A stretch of DNA of 64,000 nucleotides, taken from contig PLRW01000029.1 of assembly GCA_003164955.1 (NCBI GenBank), positions 58,817 through 122,816 of the forward strand. Reading direction: 5' to 3'. Both the position numbers and the translations under genes were made by a program. Positions 24,928-34,055 of this stretch are shown here, piece after piece. Position 1 is the first letter of the stretch. The number at the start of each line of letters is the position of its first letter. The notes under the pieces were generated by a model. The model worked only from the letters and a program-made list of their open reading frames with translations, had not been told where the DNA came from and ran no database searches. Source of the DNA: Actinomycetota bacterium (GTDB lineage: Bacteria; Actinomycetota; Actinomycetes; Streptosporangiales; Streptosporangiaceae).

Positions 24928-25227
24928 GTCTGCCTCACTCCCGCCGGGTTGACCTCTGTGTGGAGATCAGCCGGTCCGCAGGTATGCGAATGCTCCATCG
25001 CTGGCCGCCCGGCCACCGGACCACTGGCCACCGGCTCATGCTGCTGCCCCCCACACGTCCTTTGCCGATAACCATACGGAGGGCTAGGTCGTCTCCGTAG
25101 CCGTAACGTCAGTGTTCGTGCCGTGATCACCACTCCTATATCACGTTGTGTGCTGTTTCGCGGACGTATGGCCGCCTGCCTTCATGGTCGCCGGCCAGCC
25201 CTGGTGACGGCAACCGGTTGCGTGTTC
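24928..25227. other. Non-coding region upstream of the APS-kinase fusion
   Basis: About 300 bases with no gene. The only structure seen is a TACGGAG/CTCCGTA hairpin at 25075-25099 (7-bp stem, 11-base loop). The promoter of the minus-strand APS-kinase fusion should lie here. Confidence 0.45.
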
Positions 25228-25317
25228 AGGCCAGTTGTCTATTGAGGCCAGTTGTCTATTGAGGCCAGCCAATTGAGGCCAGCCAATTGAGGCCAACCAA
25301 TTGAGGCCAACCGGTTC
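25228..25317. repeat. Short tandem repeat array (two 17-mers, four 14-mers)
   Basis: Two 17-base copies of AGGCCAGTTGTCTATTG (25228-25261) run directly into four 14-base units of the form AGGCCAGCCAATTG or AGGCCAACCAATTG (25262-25317). The array ends exactly at the stop codon of the minus-strand methyltransferase, so it lies in its 3' flank. It is a minisatellite-like expansion. Confidence 0.9.
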
Positions 25318-26251
25318 AGACCAGCCGGGCGAACCGGTCTTCCGGCTTGCGGATGACGTACAGCATCTCGTCGTGCGCGTCGGTCAGCCGTCCGCGGCTC
25401 AGCCAGGCGATCAGGGCCCGGGTCATGCCGATCGCGCTGGTCAGATGACCGGGCGGACCGGGGACCGTGCGGGCCGTCTCGTGCCGGACGATCACCAGAC
25501 CGTGGGAGGCGGTATACGCCTGCAGGCCGCGGGCCGATGTGACGGGATCGTAGATGGCCGGGAACGGTCCCGGTTCACCCGCGTTCAGCCGGGCCCAGAG
25601 CATCCGGCGTACCGGTTCGGGTGCCATCCGGTCCAGCGCCGCGGCGGCACAATCTCGATCCCGGAGGCGCAGCAGGAGCAGGCCGCCCGGCCGGAGCGCC
25701 GCGACGAAGCGGTCCAGGACGAGAGCGGCGTACGGGATCCTCTCCAGCAAGAAGCCGCAGTAGACGATGTCGAACGACCGGGCCGGCAGCGAGACCATCC
25801 GCAGGTCGCCGACTATGACGCTCCCCACTTTCGCCGGGCCCGCCGTGTCCTCCCGGGGCGCCGCTCCGCTGGCGGTGGCCCGGGCGGCCGGGCCGTCCTG
25901 GTCCACCGTGGTGATGCTGATCTCGTATCCGCTGGCCCGCAGTTTGTCCAGGCCGAGTTCCGCGACCGGTGCCCGGCATCCGCCCCGCAGCACCGCAATC
26001 GGGCGCCCGAGCACCTGGTACAGGTAATCGCGGATGGGCTGGCCAAATATTTCCCGTACCGGCATTTCCCGCACCAGTTGGCCGCGCTGCGCTTCGCTGT
26101 CCGCGGCCGGGGACGCCTTAGTGGCCGCATGGCGGACCCGCATGACGGCCTGCTGCGCGCTCCGCACGGCCGCGCCGGCCCTCGCCATCGCGTCTGGCTG
26201 GCCCGCACCCGGGCCACTGCTCCCCGCGGCGCGACTTCCAGCTGCTGTCAT
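25316..26251 (-). CDS. SAM-dependent methyltransferase (class I, divergent)
   Basis: A protein of about 311 residues from the ATG at 26251. The Rossmann-type core is seen in PIAVLRGGCRAPVAELGLD (weak motif I), EISITTVDQD (motif II acidic residue), LPARSFDIVYCGFLLERIP (motif IV-like) and LRPGGLLLLRLRDRD (motif VI-like). Motif I lacks the usual G.G.G pattern, so SAM binding is likely but not certain. The substrate is unknown. No good ribosome binding site precedes 26251; a start at 26188 is possible. Similar proteins occur beside glycan genes, but the glycan locus here is 6 kb away. Tandem repeats lie on both sides. Confidence 0.65.
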   Translation of the reverse strand: MTAAGSRAAGSSGPGAGQPDAMARAGAAVRSAQQAVMRVRHAATKASPAADSEAQRGQLVREMPVREIFGQPIRDYLYQVLGRPIAVLRGGCRAPVAELGLDKLRASGYEISITTVDQDGPAARATASGAAPREDTAGPAKVGSVIVGDLRMVSLPARSFDIVYCGFLLERIPYAALVLDRFVAALRPGGLLLLRLRDRDCAAAALDRMAPEPVRRMLWARLNAGEPGPFPAIYDPVTSARGLQAYTASHGLVIVRHETARTVPGPPGHLTSAIGMTRALIAWLSRGRLTDAHDEMLYVIRKPEDRFARLV

Positions 26252-26310
26252 GAAACAAATAGTAATCACACAAGTACTAGGAGTTGCGGACCGCCCCACC
26301 GGATGCGGCC

Positions 26311-26403
26311 CCGTAGATCCGGCCCGTAGATCCGGCGCCGTAGATCCGGCGCCGCCCCGGGCTTCCCCATGACCTGGTGCCCGGGCTTCCCAATGGCCTG
26401 GTG
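26311..26403. repeat. Clustered short direct repeats upstream of mfd
   Basis: Three copies of CCGTAGATCCGGC (26311, 26324, 26338) are followed by two 24-base tandem copies beginning CCCGGGCTTCCC (26356-26379 and 26380-26403). They lie between the methyltransferase and mfd starts, about 60 bases from the methyltransferase ATG. Confidence 0.85.
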
Positions 26404-26492
26404 AGCGGGCAAAACGCGGGCCTGCGGACAGAACGGAGCAGGCGGGACGTAGACTGGGCGGTCGTGATGCAGCATGACCTCCCGCTTCCTCC

Positions 26493-26515
26493 GCATGCGG
26501 GAGTTTCCCGCATGC
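26493..26515. other. Perfect 10-bp inverted repeat in the mfd leader
   Basis: GCATGCGGGA (26493-26502) and TCCCGCATGC (26506-26515) are separated by three bases, giving a tight hairpin 144 bases before the mfd ATG. No U-tract follows. It could be a protein-binding palindrome or an RNA stem-loop in a leader. The rest of the 26404-26658 gap shows no gene or clear promoter. Confidence 0.6.
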
Positions 26516-26658
26516 CCGGGGGAGGTGCCCTGGGCACGTACCGGAATACCGAGCCGCCATCACTGTTACTCCAGCGCCGCCTTTTACTTTCCGCGGCCAG
26601 GCGCCGGGCCGCCGCCGACCCAGGCCGTTATCACCCGTGCCGCTACACCAGGGACGCC

Positions 26659-29600
26659 ATGAGCCTCGCCGGAATCCTCAGCATCGTCGCGGACGATCCG
26701 CGACTGCGCCGTGCCTTCGAAGGGACCGTCCAGGACGGGGGCGATCAGGACGGGATCGATCTTGTCGCCCCGGCCGCCCTGCGGCCCGTCCTCACCGCGG
26801 CTATCGCGGCCCGGCTCGGGCGGTTCGTGCTCGCCGTCACGGCGACGGCCCGCGAGGCCGAGGACCTGAACGCGTCCCTCGGCTCCTTCCTGCCCGAGGG
26901 CAGCGTCGCCTACTTCCCGGGCTGGGAGACGCTGCCGCACGAGCGCCTCTCGCCCCGCTCCGATACCGTCGGCCAGCGGGTCGCGGTGCTGCGCCGGCTC
27001 GTGCACCCCGCCGCAGCGGGCGACGGCGCGGCGGGACCGCTCTCGGTCGTCGTGGCCCCGGTCCGGTGCCTGCTTCAGCCGATCGTCGGGGGCCTGGGGG
27101 ATCTGGAGCCGGTCCGGTTGCGTGCCGGTGACGCCTGCGACCCCGATGAGCTGCTCACCCGGCTCGTAGAGATCGGCTACGCGCGTGAGGACCTGGTTGG
27201 CCGGCGCGGTGACGTCGCGGTCCGCGGCGGCATCATCGACGTGTTCTCGCCCATCGACGAGCATCCGGTCCGGATCGAGTTCTTCGGCGACACGGTCGAG
27301 GAAATCCGCTCCTTCAAGGTCGCGGACCAGCGCAGCCTGGGCGAGGCGCCGCAGGGCCTGTGGGCTCCGCCCTGCCGGGAACTGCTGCTGACCCCGGCGG
27401 TGCGGGACCGGGCCAAGGAACTGGCCGCCGAGTTCCCGGGCCTGTCGGAGGTCCTCGGCAAGCTGGCGGACGGGATACCCGTCGAGGGCATGGAGGCGTT
27501 CGCGCCGGTCCTGGCCGACCGGATGGATCTGCTGACCGACTACGTCCCCGAGGGCGGTGTCGTGGTCGCCTGTGACCCCGAGCGCATCCGCACCAGGGCC
27601 GGCGAACTGGTCAGCACCAGCCGGGAATTCCTGGACGCGTCGTGGGTGAACGCCGCCGCCGGTGGCGAGGCGCCGATCGATCTTGGCGCCGCGGCTTTCC
27701 AGCCGATCGCCCGGGTCCGTGCGGCGGCCCGCGCCCGGCGGCTGCCGTGGTGGACGATCGAGCCCTTCGGTGCCACCGGGGACGACGCAGAACTTGACGG
27801 CGACACGGGGCGAGCCTCGTTCGGTATCGAAGCCGCCCCCGCGCCGAGTTACCGCGGCGCCTCGGACAGCATGATCGCGGACGTACGCGGCTGGCTTTCC
27901 GGCGGCTGGCGGGTGGTCCTCGTCACCGAAGGGCACGGCCCGGCGCAGCGGCTGACCGAAATGCTGCGGGGCGAGGGCCTCGGGGCCCGCATGGAGGAAC
28001 TCCAGGCCCCGCCCGAGCCCTCGGTGCCGTACGTGGCGACCGGCTGCCTGGACCACGGCTTTACCTGGCCGTCGATCAAGCTCGCGCTGCTGACCGAGGG
28101 CGACCTGGTGGCCCAGGGCGGCAGCAGGTCCAGCACCAAGGACATGCGCCGGATGCCGAGCAGGCGGCGCGGCGGCGTCGACCCGCTCCAGCTCACATCG
28201 GGCGACTACGTGGTGCACGAGCAGCACGGCGTCGGCCGGTACGTGGAGATGACCAGCCGGACCGCGGCGGGCGCGACCCGCGAGTACCTGGTCATCGAAT
28301 ATGCGCCGGGCAAGCGCGGCCAGCCGCCGGACCGGCTGTACGTGCCGACCGACCAGCTCGACGAGGTCACCAGGTACACCGGCGGCGAAGCGCCGAGCCT
28401 GCACCGGCTGGGCGGCGCGGACTGGGCCAAGGCCAAGGGGCGCGCGCGCAAGGCGGTACGGCAGATCGCGGCGGAGCTGATCCGGCTCTACTCGGCGCGC
28501 ACCGCGTCGCCGGGGCACGCCTTCGGGCCGGACACGCCGTGGCAGCGCGAACTGGAGGACGCCTTTCCCTACGTCGAGACCGGCGACCAGCTCGCGGCCA
28601 TCGACGAGGTCAAGAGCGACATGGAGCGCTCAGTGCCGATGGACCGGCTGATCTGCGGCGACGTCGGCTACGGGAAGACCGAGATCGCGGTGCGGGCCGC
28701 GTTCAAGGCCGTTCAGGACGGCATGCAGGTCGCGGTGCTGGTGCCGACCACGCTGCTGGTCCAGCAGCATTTCTCGACGTTCAGCGAGCGGTATGCGCCG
28801 TTCCCGGTGCAGGTCCGGGCGCTGTCCCGGTTTCAGACTGCGGCGGAGACGACGGAAACCCTGCGCGGCCTGGCCGACGGGACCGTCGACGTGGTTATCG
28901 GCACGCACAAGCTGCTGTCGCCGGAAACCCGGTTCAACCGCCTCGGCCTCGTGATCGTCGACGAGGAGCAGCGGTTCGGGGTCGAGCACAAGGAGTACCT
29001 GAAGCGGCTGCGGACCGAGGTGGACGTGCTGGCGATGTCGGCCACGCCGATCCCGCGCACCCTGGAAATGGGGGTGGCGGGAATCCGGCAGATGTCGACG
29101 ATCCTGACGCCGCCGGAGGAGCGCCACCCGGTGCTGACGTTCGTCGGCCCCTACGACGAGCGGCAGATCGCGGCGGCGGTCCGGCGGGAAATGCTCCGGG
29201 ACGGTCAGGTTTTCTTCGTGCACAACCGGGTGTCCTCGATCGGCAAGGTGGCCGCGCGGATCTCCGAGCTGATCCCGGAGGCCAGGGTCGCGGTCGCGCA
29301 CGGCCAGATGAACGAGCACACGCTCGAGGGCATCATGGTCGATTTCTGGGACGGCAAATACGACGTCCTGGTCGCGACGACGATCGTCGAATCCGGCCTG
29401 GACATCCCCAACGCCAACACCCTGATCGTGGACCGGGCCGACACCTACGGCCTGTCCCAGCTGCACCAGCTGCGCGGCCGGGTCGGGCGCGGCCGGGAGC
29501 GCGCCTACGCTTACTTCCTCTACCCGCCCGAGCGCACGCTGACCGAGACCGCGCACGAGCGGCTGGCGACCGTGGCGCAGCACACGGAGATCGGGGCCGG

Positions 29601-30312
29601 CATGTACGTGGCCCTCAAGGACCTGGAGATCCGCGGCGCGGGCAACCTGCTCGGCGGCGAGCAGTCCGGGCACATCGCGGGTGTCGGCTTCGACCTGTAC
29701 ATCCGGATGATCGGCGAGGCCGTCAGCGAGCTCAAGGGCGAGGGCCCGGCGGATCGCCCCGAGGTGCGAGTCGAGCTGCCGGTCAACGCGCACATCCCGC
29801 ACGACTACCTGCCCGGCGAGCGGCTCCGGCTGGAGGCGTACACGCAGATCGCCGCCATTGACTCCGACGGTGACGTCGCAGGGGTCCGGGACGAGCTGAC
29901 GGACCGGTACGGTGAGCCGCCGGAGCCCGTCCTCAACCTGCTGGAGGTCGCGCGGCTGCGGGCCCAGGCCCGCCGGGCCGGCCTGACCGACATCACGCTC
30001 CAGGGCAACCACGTCCGGTTCGCACCGGTGGAACTGCCCGATTCCCGTCAGGTCCGGGTCCAGCGGCTGTACCCCCGGACACTGCTCAAGCCGGCAGTGC
30101 GTACGATGCTGGTGCCGGTACCGAAGGCGGTACCCGGGTCGTCGGCGTCCGCGGCCGCGCCGGGAGCCTCGCGGGGCCGGCCCGTGGCCGGCGGGTCGCA
30201 GACTGCCATCGGCGGTCAGCCCCTGCGGGACCGGGACATGCTCGCCTGGTGTGCCGCGCTCATCGACGCTGTATTCGGTGAGCCGGTCCGGGTGAACGAC
30301 CAGAAGGCGTGA
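26659..30312 (+). CDS. mfd: Transcription-repair coupling factor Mfd
   Basis: A 1217-residue ATP-driven translocase that removes stalled RNA polymerase at DNA lesions and recruits UvrA. The N-terminal UvrB-homology region precedes the RNA-polymerase-interacting domain (GDYVVHEQHGVGRYVEM), followed by the RecG-like motor with Walker A (GDVGYGKTEIAV), DEEQRFGV, and the helicase LRGRVGRGRERAYAYF motif. The C-terminal TRCF domain is complete. ATG 26659 (SLAGILSIV) is the expected N-terminus; the frame is open farther upstream but there crosses repeats. It overlaps or abuts the lipoprotein gene. Confidence 0.95.
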   Translation: MSLAGILSIVADDPRLRRAFEGTVQDGGDQDGIDLVAPAALRPVLTAAIAARLGRFVLAVTATAREAEDLNASLGSFLPEGSVAYFPGWETLPHERLSPRSDTVGQRVAVLRRLVHPAAAGDGAAGPLSVVVAPVRCLLQPIVGGLGDLEPVRLRAGDACDPDELLTRLVEIGYAREDLVGRRGDVAVRGGIIDVFSPIDEHPVRIEFFGDTVEEIRSFKVADQRSLGEAPQGLWAPPCRELLLTPAVRDRAKELAAEFPGLSEVLGKLADGIPVEGMEAFAPVLADRMDLLTDYVPEGGVVVACDPERIRTRAGELVSTSREFLDASWVNAAAGGEAPIDLGAAAFQPIARVRAAARARRLPWWTIEPFGATGDDAELDGDTGRASFGIEAAPAPSYRGASDSMIADVRGWLSGGWRVVLVTEGHGPAQRLTEMLRGEGLGARMEELQAPPEPSVPYVATGCLDHGFTWPSIKLALLTEGDLVAQGGSRSSTKDMRRMPSRRRGGVDPLQLTSGDYVVHEQHGVGRYVEMTSRTAAGATREYLVIEYAPGKRGQPPDRLYVPTDQLDEVTRYTGGEAPSLHRLGGADWAKAKGRARKAVRQIAAELIRLYSARTASPGHAFGPDTPWQRELEDAFPYVETGDQLAAIDEVKSDMERSVPMDRLICGDVGYGKTEIAVRAAFKAVQDGMQVAVLVPTTLLVQQHFSTFSERYAPFPVQVRALSRFQTAAETTETLRGLADGTVDVVIGTHKLLSPETRFNRLGLVIVDEEQRFGVEHKEYLKRLRTEVDVLAMSATPIPRTLEMGVAGIRQMSTILTPPEERHPVLTFVGPYDERQIAAAVRREMLRDGQVFFVHNRVSSIGKVAARISELIPEARVAVAHGQMNEHTLEGIMVDFWDGKYDVLVATTIVESGLDIPNANTLIVDRADTYGLSQLHQLRGRVGRGRERAYAYFLYPPERTLTETAHERLATVAQHTEIGAGMYVALKDLEIRGAGNLLGGEQSGHIAGVGFDLYIRMIGEAVSELKGEGPADRPEVRVELPVNAHIPHDYLPGERLRLEAYTQIAAIDSDGDVAGVRDELTDRYGEPPEPVLNLLEVARLRAQARRAGLTDITLQGNHVRFAPVELPDSRQVRVQRLYPRTLLKPAVRTMLVPVPKAVPGSSASAAAPGASRGRPVAGGSQTAIGGQPLRDRDMLAWCAALIDAVFGEPVRVNDQKA

Positions 30313-30326
30313 GAAGGGACATCGCT

Positions 30327-31031
30327 GTGCGCCGCACACCGATCAGGGCCGCGACCGCGGTCAAGGCTGCCGTCGTCGCCGCTGCCTTCGGCGGCCTGAT
30401 CGCCGGGTGCGCCCCGGTCCAGATGGGCGCCGCGGCGACCGTGGGCAGCCGCCGGATCACCACCTCGCAGCTCGATAGCGAAACCTCTGTACTGGCCCAG
30501 GCGGCCAAGCCGTATTCCGCCGTGGTGCAGCTCACCGCGGCGCAAATGCCCAAGGATGTGCTGAGCTGGCTGATCAGGTTCCAGATCCGGGAGGACCTGG
30601 CCACTAGCGAGCACATCGCGGTGAACGGCGGTCAGATCCAGCAGGCGCTCGCGGACATCTACCAGCAGGCCGCCGCACAGGCGCAGCAGCAGGGGATCAG
30701 CAACGTGACCCTTGACGAGCTCGCCGTCGCCAACGGCCTGCCGCCGGATCTGCTCACCGAGCTGGGCCGCTACCAGGCCATCGAGATCAGCTACGCCGAG
30801 CAGCGCAACGGCGGCAAGCTGCCGACCAGCAATACGGCCGTAACGGCGATCACCCAGCAGTTCAGCACGGCCGAATGCCACGTCTATAAGAGCGAGACGG
30901 TGCACGTCAACCCGCAGTACGGCGCGATGAACTACACCCAGGATTCGGTGGTGGCCACGCCCGACGTGCTGTCGCGCGCCGAGGGGCCAGTATCCAAGGC
31001 CTCGACCTCGGGGCTATCGCCGTCGTGCTGA
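30327..31031 (+). CDS. SurA N-terminal-like lipoprotein
   Basis: A 234-residue exported lipoprotein. The signal sequence ends with lipobox GLIAGC (Cys about residue 27). The mature part resembles the chaperone domain of SurA/PrsA-type proteins (VGSRRITTSQLDSE, an NGGQIQQAL helix), but there is no complete PPIase domain. GTG 30327 with AGAAGGG upstream is chosen; a GTG at 30309 overlapping mfd would spoil the signal peptide. Placement between mfd and mazG is conserved in actinomycetes. A role in folding secreted proteins is inferred. Confidence 0.8.
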   Translation: MRRTPIRAATAVKAAVVAAAFGGLIAGCAPVQMGAAATVGSRRITTSQLDSETSVLAQAAKPYSAVVQLTAAQMPKDVLSWLIRFQIREDLATSEHIAVNGGQIQQALADIYQQAAAQAQQQGISNVTLDELAVANGLPPDLLTELGRYQAIEISYAEQRNGGKLPTSNTAVTAITQQFSTAECHVYKSETVHVNPQYGAMNYTQDSVVATPDVLSRAEGPVSKASTSGLSPSC

Positions 31032-32086
31032 TTGTCCTGGTGACAAGCCCGAGAGTCGCGCCGGGGCTGCTGACCGCGGGTGCCTGGGACGCGCTGCGCG
31101 GCGCGGCCCGCGTGCTGTGCGGCAGCCCTGATCATCCACAGTTGCCCGCGCTCGCGGACGCCGGGGTCAGCTGCGAGATTCTCGCGGAAGCGGCCCGTGC
31201 CCCGGCGGCGACGCTGGCGCAGACCCTCGCCGCGGCGGCCCAGGTGGATGGGCCCGTAGTCTGGCTGGCCGGCGGCCCCGCCCGGACCGCCCTCGGCGCC
31301 GGGACCATCGAGGACGAGAGTGACCTGCTGGCCGAGCTGCACAAGCTGGACGCCGGGAAAGACGCCGGCGAACCGGCCACCGTGCTGCTGCACGGCTCCG
31401 CCGACCTGCCCGGGGCCCGGCTGCTGGACCTCGTGGCCACCATGGAGATCCTGCGCTCCGAGTGCCCCTGGGACGCCAAGCAGACCCACGAGTCGCTGGC
31501 GCCCCATCTGCTGGAGGAGCCCTACGAGGCGCTGGAGGCCCTGGAGAAGGGCGATCAGCGTGCCTTGCGGGAGGAACTCGGAGATGTCCTGATGCAGGTC
31601 ATCTTCCACGCCGAGGTCGCCTCCGAACGGGACGATGGCACGGGCTACACCATCGACGACATCGCGGACGGCATCGTGGCGAAGCTCGTGCGCAGGCACC
31701 CGCATGTCTTCGCCGATGTCGTCGTCTCCGGTGCCGACGAGGTAAAGCAGAACTGGGACGCGATCAAGAAGGCGGAACGCGCCGAAAAGGCCGCGCCCGG
31801 TGACGCACCCGCCTCGGCGCTCGACGGGGTGCCGTTCGGGCAGCCTGCCCTGGCTTTGGCCGCGCAGCTCCAGCGCCGGGCGGCCCGGGCCGATGTCCCG
31901 CCGCAGCTGGCCCAGGCCACCAGCGGCGACGGTGACCCCGGCGCTGAGCTCGGGGACCGCCTGTTTGCCCTGGTCGCCGCGGCCAGGGCAGACGGCCTGG
32001 ACCCGGAGACGGAGCTGCGTGCCGCCGCCCGGCGGTACACCGAACGGGTCCGGGGCTGGGAACAGGCCCAAGCCGGCGGCCGGTGA
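31025..32086 (+). CDS. mazG: Nucleoside triphosphate pyrophosphohydrolase MazG
   Basis: A 353-residue enzyme hydrolysing (d)NTPs to monophosphates and pyrophosphate, cleaning up non-canonical nucleotides. Residues about 130-240 hold the MazG fold with metal motifs EEPYEALEAL and REELGDVLMQVIFHAE; ECPWDAKQTHESL precedes them. The N-terminal 120 residues are a divergent domain typical of actinobacterial MazG. GTG 31025 overlaps the lipoprotein end by 7 bases, so the two are coupled. Confidence 0.92.
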   Translation: MLIVLVTSPRVAPGLLTAGAWDALRGAARVLCGSPDHPQLPALADAGVSCEILAEAARAPAATLAQTLAAAAQVDGPVVWLAGGPARTALGAGTIEDESDLLAELHKLDAGKDAGEPATVLLHGSADLPGARLLDLVATMEILRSECPWDAKQTHESLAPHLLEEPYEALEALEKGDQRALREELGDVLMQVIFHAEVASERDDGTGYTIDDIADGIVAKLVRRHPHVFADVVVSGADEVKQNWDAIKKAERAEKAAPGDAPASALDGVPFGQPALALAAQLQRRAARADVPPQLAQATSGDGDPGAELGDRLFALVAAARADGLDPETELRAAARRYTERVRGWEQAQAGGR

Positions 32087-32220
32087 TCAGAGCCGCTGGG
32101 CAAGCCGGGGGCCGATGAGCGGGTAAACCCGCGGCGAGTGCCGGGCGTCACCTACGTAAAGGCGTCATTCCCGCCCGTAACGGGTGGACGGGCAGGCGCC
32201 CACTGACGGGTGATAAGCCG

Positions 32221-33969
32221 ATGCGGGCATTTCGCGCCACCGGGGCCATGCTGGTCCTCCTGTTCATGGCGGTGTTCGCTACCCTGGCCGGCGGTGGCCT
32301 GGCCGGGGCCGCCACGGTCGCCGGCTCGCCCGGCAGCCCAGCGTCCCCGGCTGCCCCGTCGGCGGGCACTGGCACTCCGGCGGGCACTGGCGCTCCGGGC
32401 GCCGGTACGGTCCCGGCGCCGGTCTCGCCGACCGTGGTCACGTTCGCCTGGGGCGGCGGAAACGCCAGCCAGATGAGCACCCTGAGCCTGTTCCAGCAAT
32501 ACGGGATGCACGCCACCTACTACATCCCCTCGGGCCTGGTGTGCTTCCCCAGCAAGACCACGAACTGCGCCACGTCCCAGTACCTGACGCTGCCGGACAT
32601 CCGGAAGATCGCCGCGGCCGGGAACGAGATCGGCGGCCTGACCGTCTCCCACATTTCGCTGGACGCCGGCCTGCCCACCGCCGAGGCGGCGCGGGAGATT
32701 TGCGACGACCGGGTCAATCTGCTCCGGTGGGGCTTCCCGGCCACTGACTTCGCCTACCCGTTCACGGTGGCCCAGCCGAGCGTCGAATCGCTGGTCAGCC
32801 GCTGCGGTTACAACAGCGGGCTGGGGGCCGGCCAGGTCGCGGGGGCCGGTGTGTGCCTGCGCTGCGGCCTCTACGCGGAGACCGTCCCGCCGCGCAATCC
32901 CCTCCTGGTCCGGGCGCCCGTCGAGGTGAACACGTCGACGCTGCACTGGACTCCGGCCACCTTCGAGTCGATCGTGCAGACGGCACAGCAGCACGGCGGC
33001 GGCTGGATCGTCTTCCTCATCCACGACATCTGCCCGGGATACTGCACGTACGGCATAACCAGCGCTCAGCTCGGGCAGGTCCTGGCCTGGGTGCACGGCC
33101 AGCTTGGCTCCGGGCTGAAGGTCAGGACGGTCCACCAGGTTATCGGGGGCCCGGTCAAGCCCGCCGTGGCTGGCCCGGCCCCGTCCCGGATCGGCGGTAC
33201 CGGGGTAGCCAACGCTAACCTGGCGGACGCGCCCGGCGGCTCGCCTGCGTGTTTCCAGCCCGCCGATTATGGCGACAACCGGGCCAGTTTTAGCTATCAC
33301 CCGAGCGGTGGCCCCGGCGGCTCAGCTACCGAGACGGTCAGCCTGAGCAGCGCACATTCGGGCGACGCCAAGCTGCTGCAGGAAACGGACCTGGGCGAGT
33401 GCGCGCCGTCCGTCACGGCCGGGCACCGCTATGCCGTCGGCGCCTGGTACAGATCGACGGCCCCCACCCAATTCGACCTGTACTACCGGAATCGGATCGG
33501 GGTGTGGACCTACTGGAGTACCGGCGTCAGTTTCCCGGCCTCAGCTTCGTGGAAACGCGTCTCGTGGACGACGCCGCCCGCGCCGCCCGGCGCGACCGCG
33601 ATCAGCTTCGGCCTGGCGGTTGGCCGCACCGGCCAGGTCACAACCACCGGCTACAGTCTGGCCACGGCCCCGCCGGACCAGATGAAGACGCTTACCTTCA
33701 TCATCATCGGGCTGCTCATCGGTGCCCCGTTCATCTGCTGGAAGCTATGGCGGCCCAGGGCGGCCAGCACGGCCGGGCTTACCCTATCCGGCCCGCCTGC
33801 CGGGGCCGGAGGTCCGCCGGCCGGCGGCGAGCCTGCCGGACAGGCCGGCCGCCGCATCCCGGGGAGGCAATGGATGGGTGACCCGCCCTCGCATCAGCTC
33901 ATCGTGGGCCCGCTGACCAGCGTGGACAGTAACGAGCCCGACCGTCCCGGCCCTGACCCCTGCGAATGA
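32221..33969 (+). CDS. Polysaccharide-deacetylase-fold secreted protein with altered motif 1 and C-terminal membrane anchor
   Basis: A 582-residue exported protein. Residues 1-31 are a signal peptide, followed by a Ser/Pro/Gly linker. Residues about 70-315 follow the NodB deacetylase fold: YGMHATYYIPSG, SHISLD (motif 2), FAYPFT (motif 3) and IVFLIHDI (motif 5). Motif 1, normally TFDDG, reads TFAWGGG (74-80), so both catalytic aspartates are missing. Residues about 340-480 resemble a carbohydrate-binding beta-sandwich, and 488-510 are a transmembrane helix. It likely binds a glycan rather than deacetylating it, or works by another mechanism. It is first in the polysaccharide run. Confidence 0.75.
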   Translation: MRAFRATGAMLVLLFMAVFATLAGGGLAGAATVAGSPGSPASPAAPSAGTGTPAGTGAPGAGTVPAPVSPTVVTFAWGGGNASQMSTLSLFQQYGMHATYYIPSGLVCFPSKTTNCATSQYLTLPDIRKIAAAGNEIGGLTVSHISLDAGLPTAEAAREICDDRVNLLRWGFPATDFAYPFTVAQPSVESLVSRCGYNSGLGAGQVAGAGVCLRCGLYAETVPPRNPLLVRAPVEVNTSTLHWTPATFESIVQTAQQHGGGWIVFLIHDICPGYCTYGITSAQLGQVLAWVHGQLGSGLKVRTVHQVIGGPVKPAVAGPAPSRIGGTGVANANLADAPGGSPACFQPADYGDNRASFSYHPSGGPGGSATETVSLSSAHSGDAKLLQETDLGECAPSVTAGHRYAVGAWYRSTAPTQFDLYYRNRIGVWTYWSTGVSFPASASWKRVSWTTPPAPPGATAISFGLAVGRTGQVTTTGYSLATAPPDQMKTLTFIIIGLLIGAPFICWKLWRPRAASTAGLTLSGPPAGAGGPPAGGEPAGQAGRRIPGRQWMGDPPSHQLIVGPLTSVDSNEPDRPGPDPCE

Positions 33970-34055
33970 GGTAGCGAGGACCATCCGATTGTGGGAGCCA
34001 TTCCGGCCGCCCGGTCCTTAAGGTTTCCCGGTAAGCCGGGAAAAGGGGCGAGTAC

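Noticed and set aside
26377..26658. Upstream extension of the mfd frame
   Set aside because: It crosses tandem repeats and an inverted repeat and encodes a low-complexity peptide. The family N-terminus begins at 26659.
26584..30339. Long minus-strand frames opposite mfd
   Set aside because: They mirror a clearly conserved 1217-residue Mfd and show no motif of their own.
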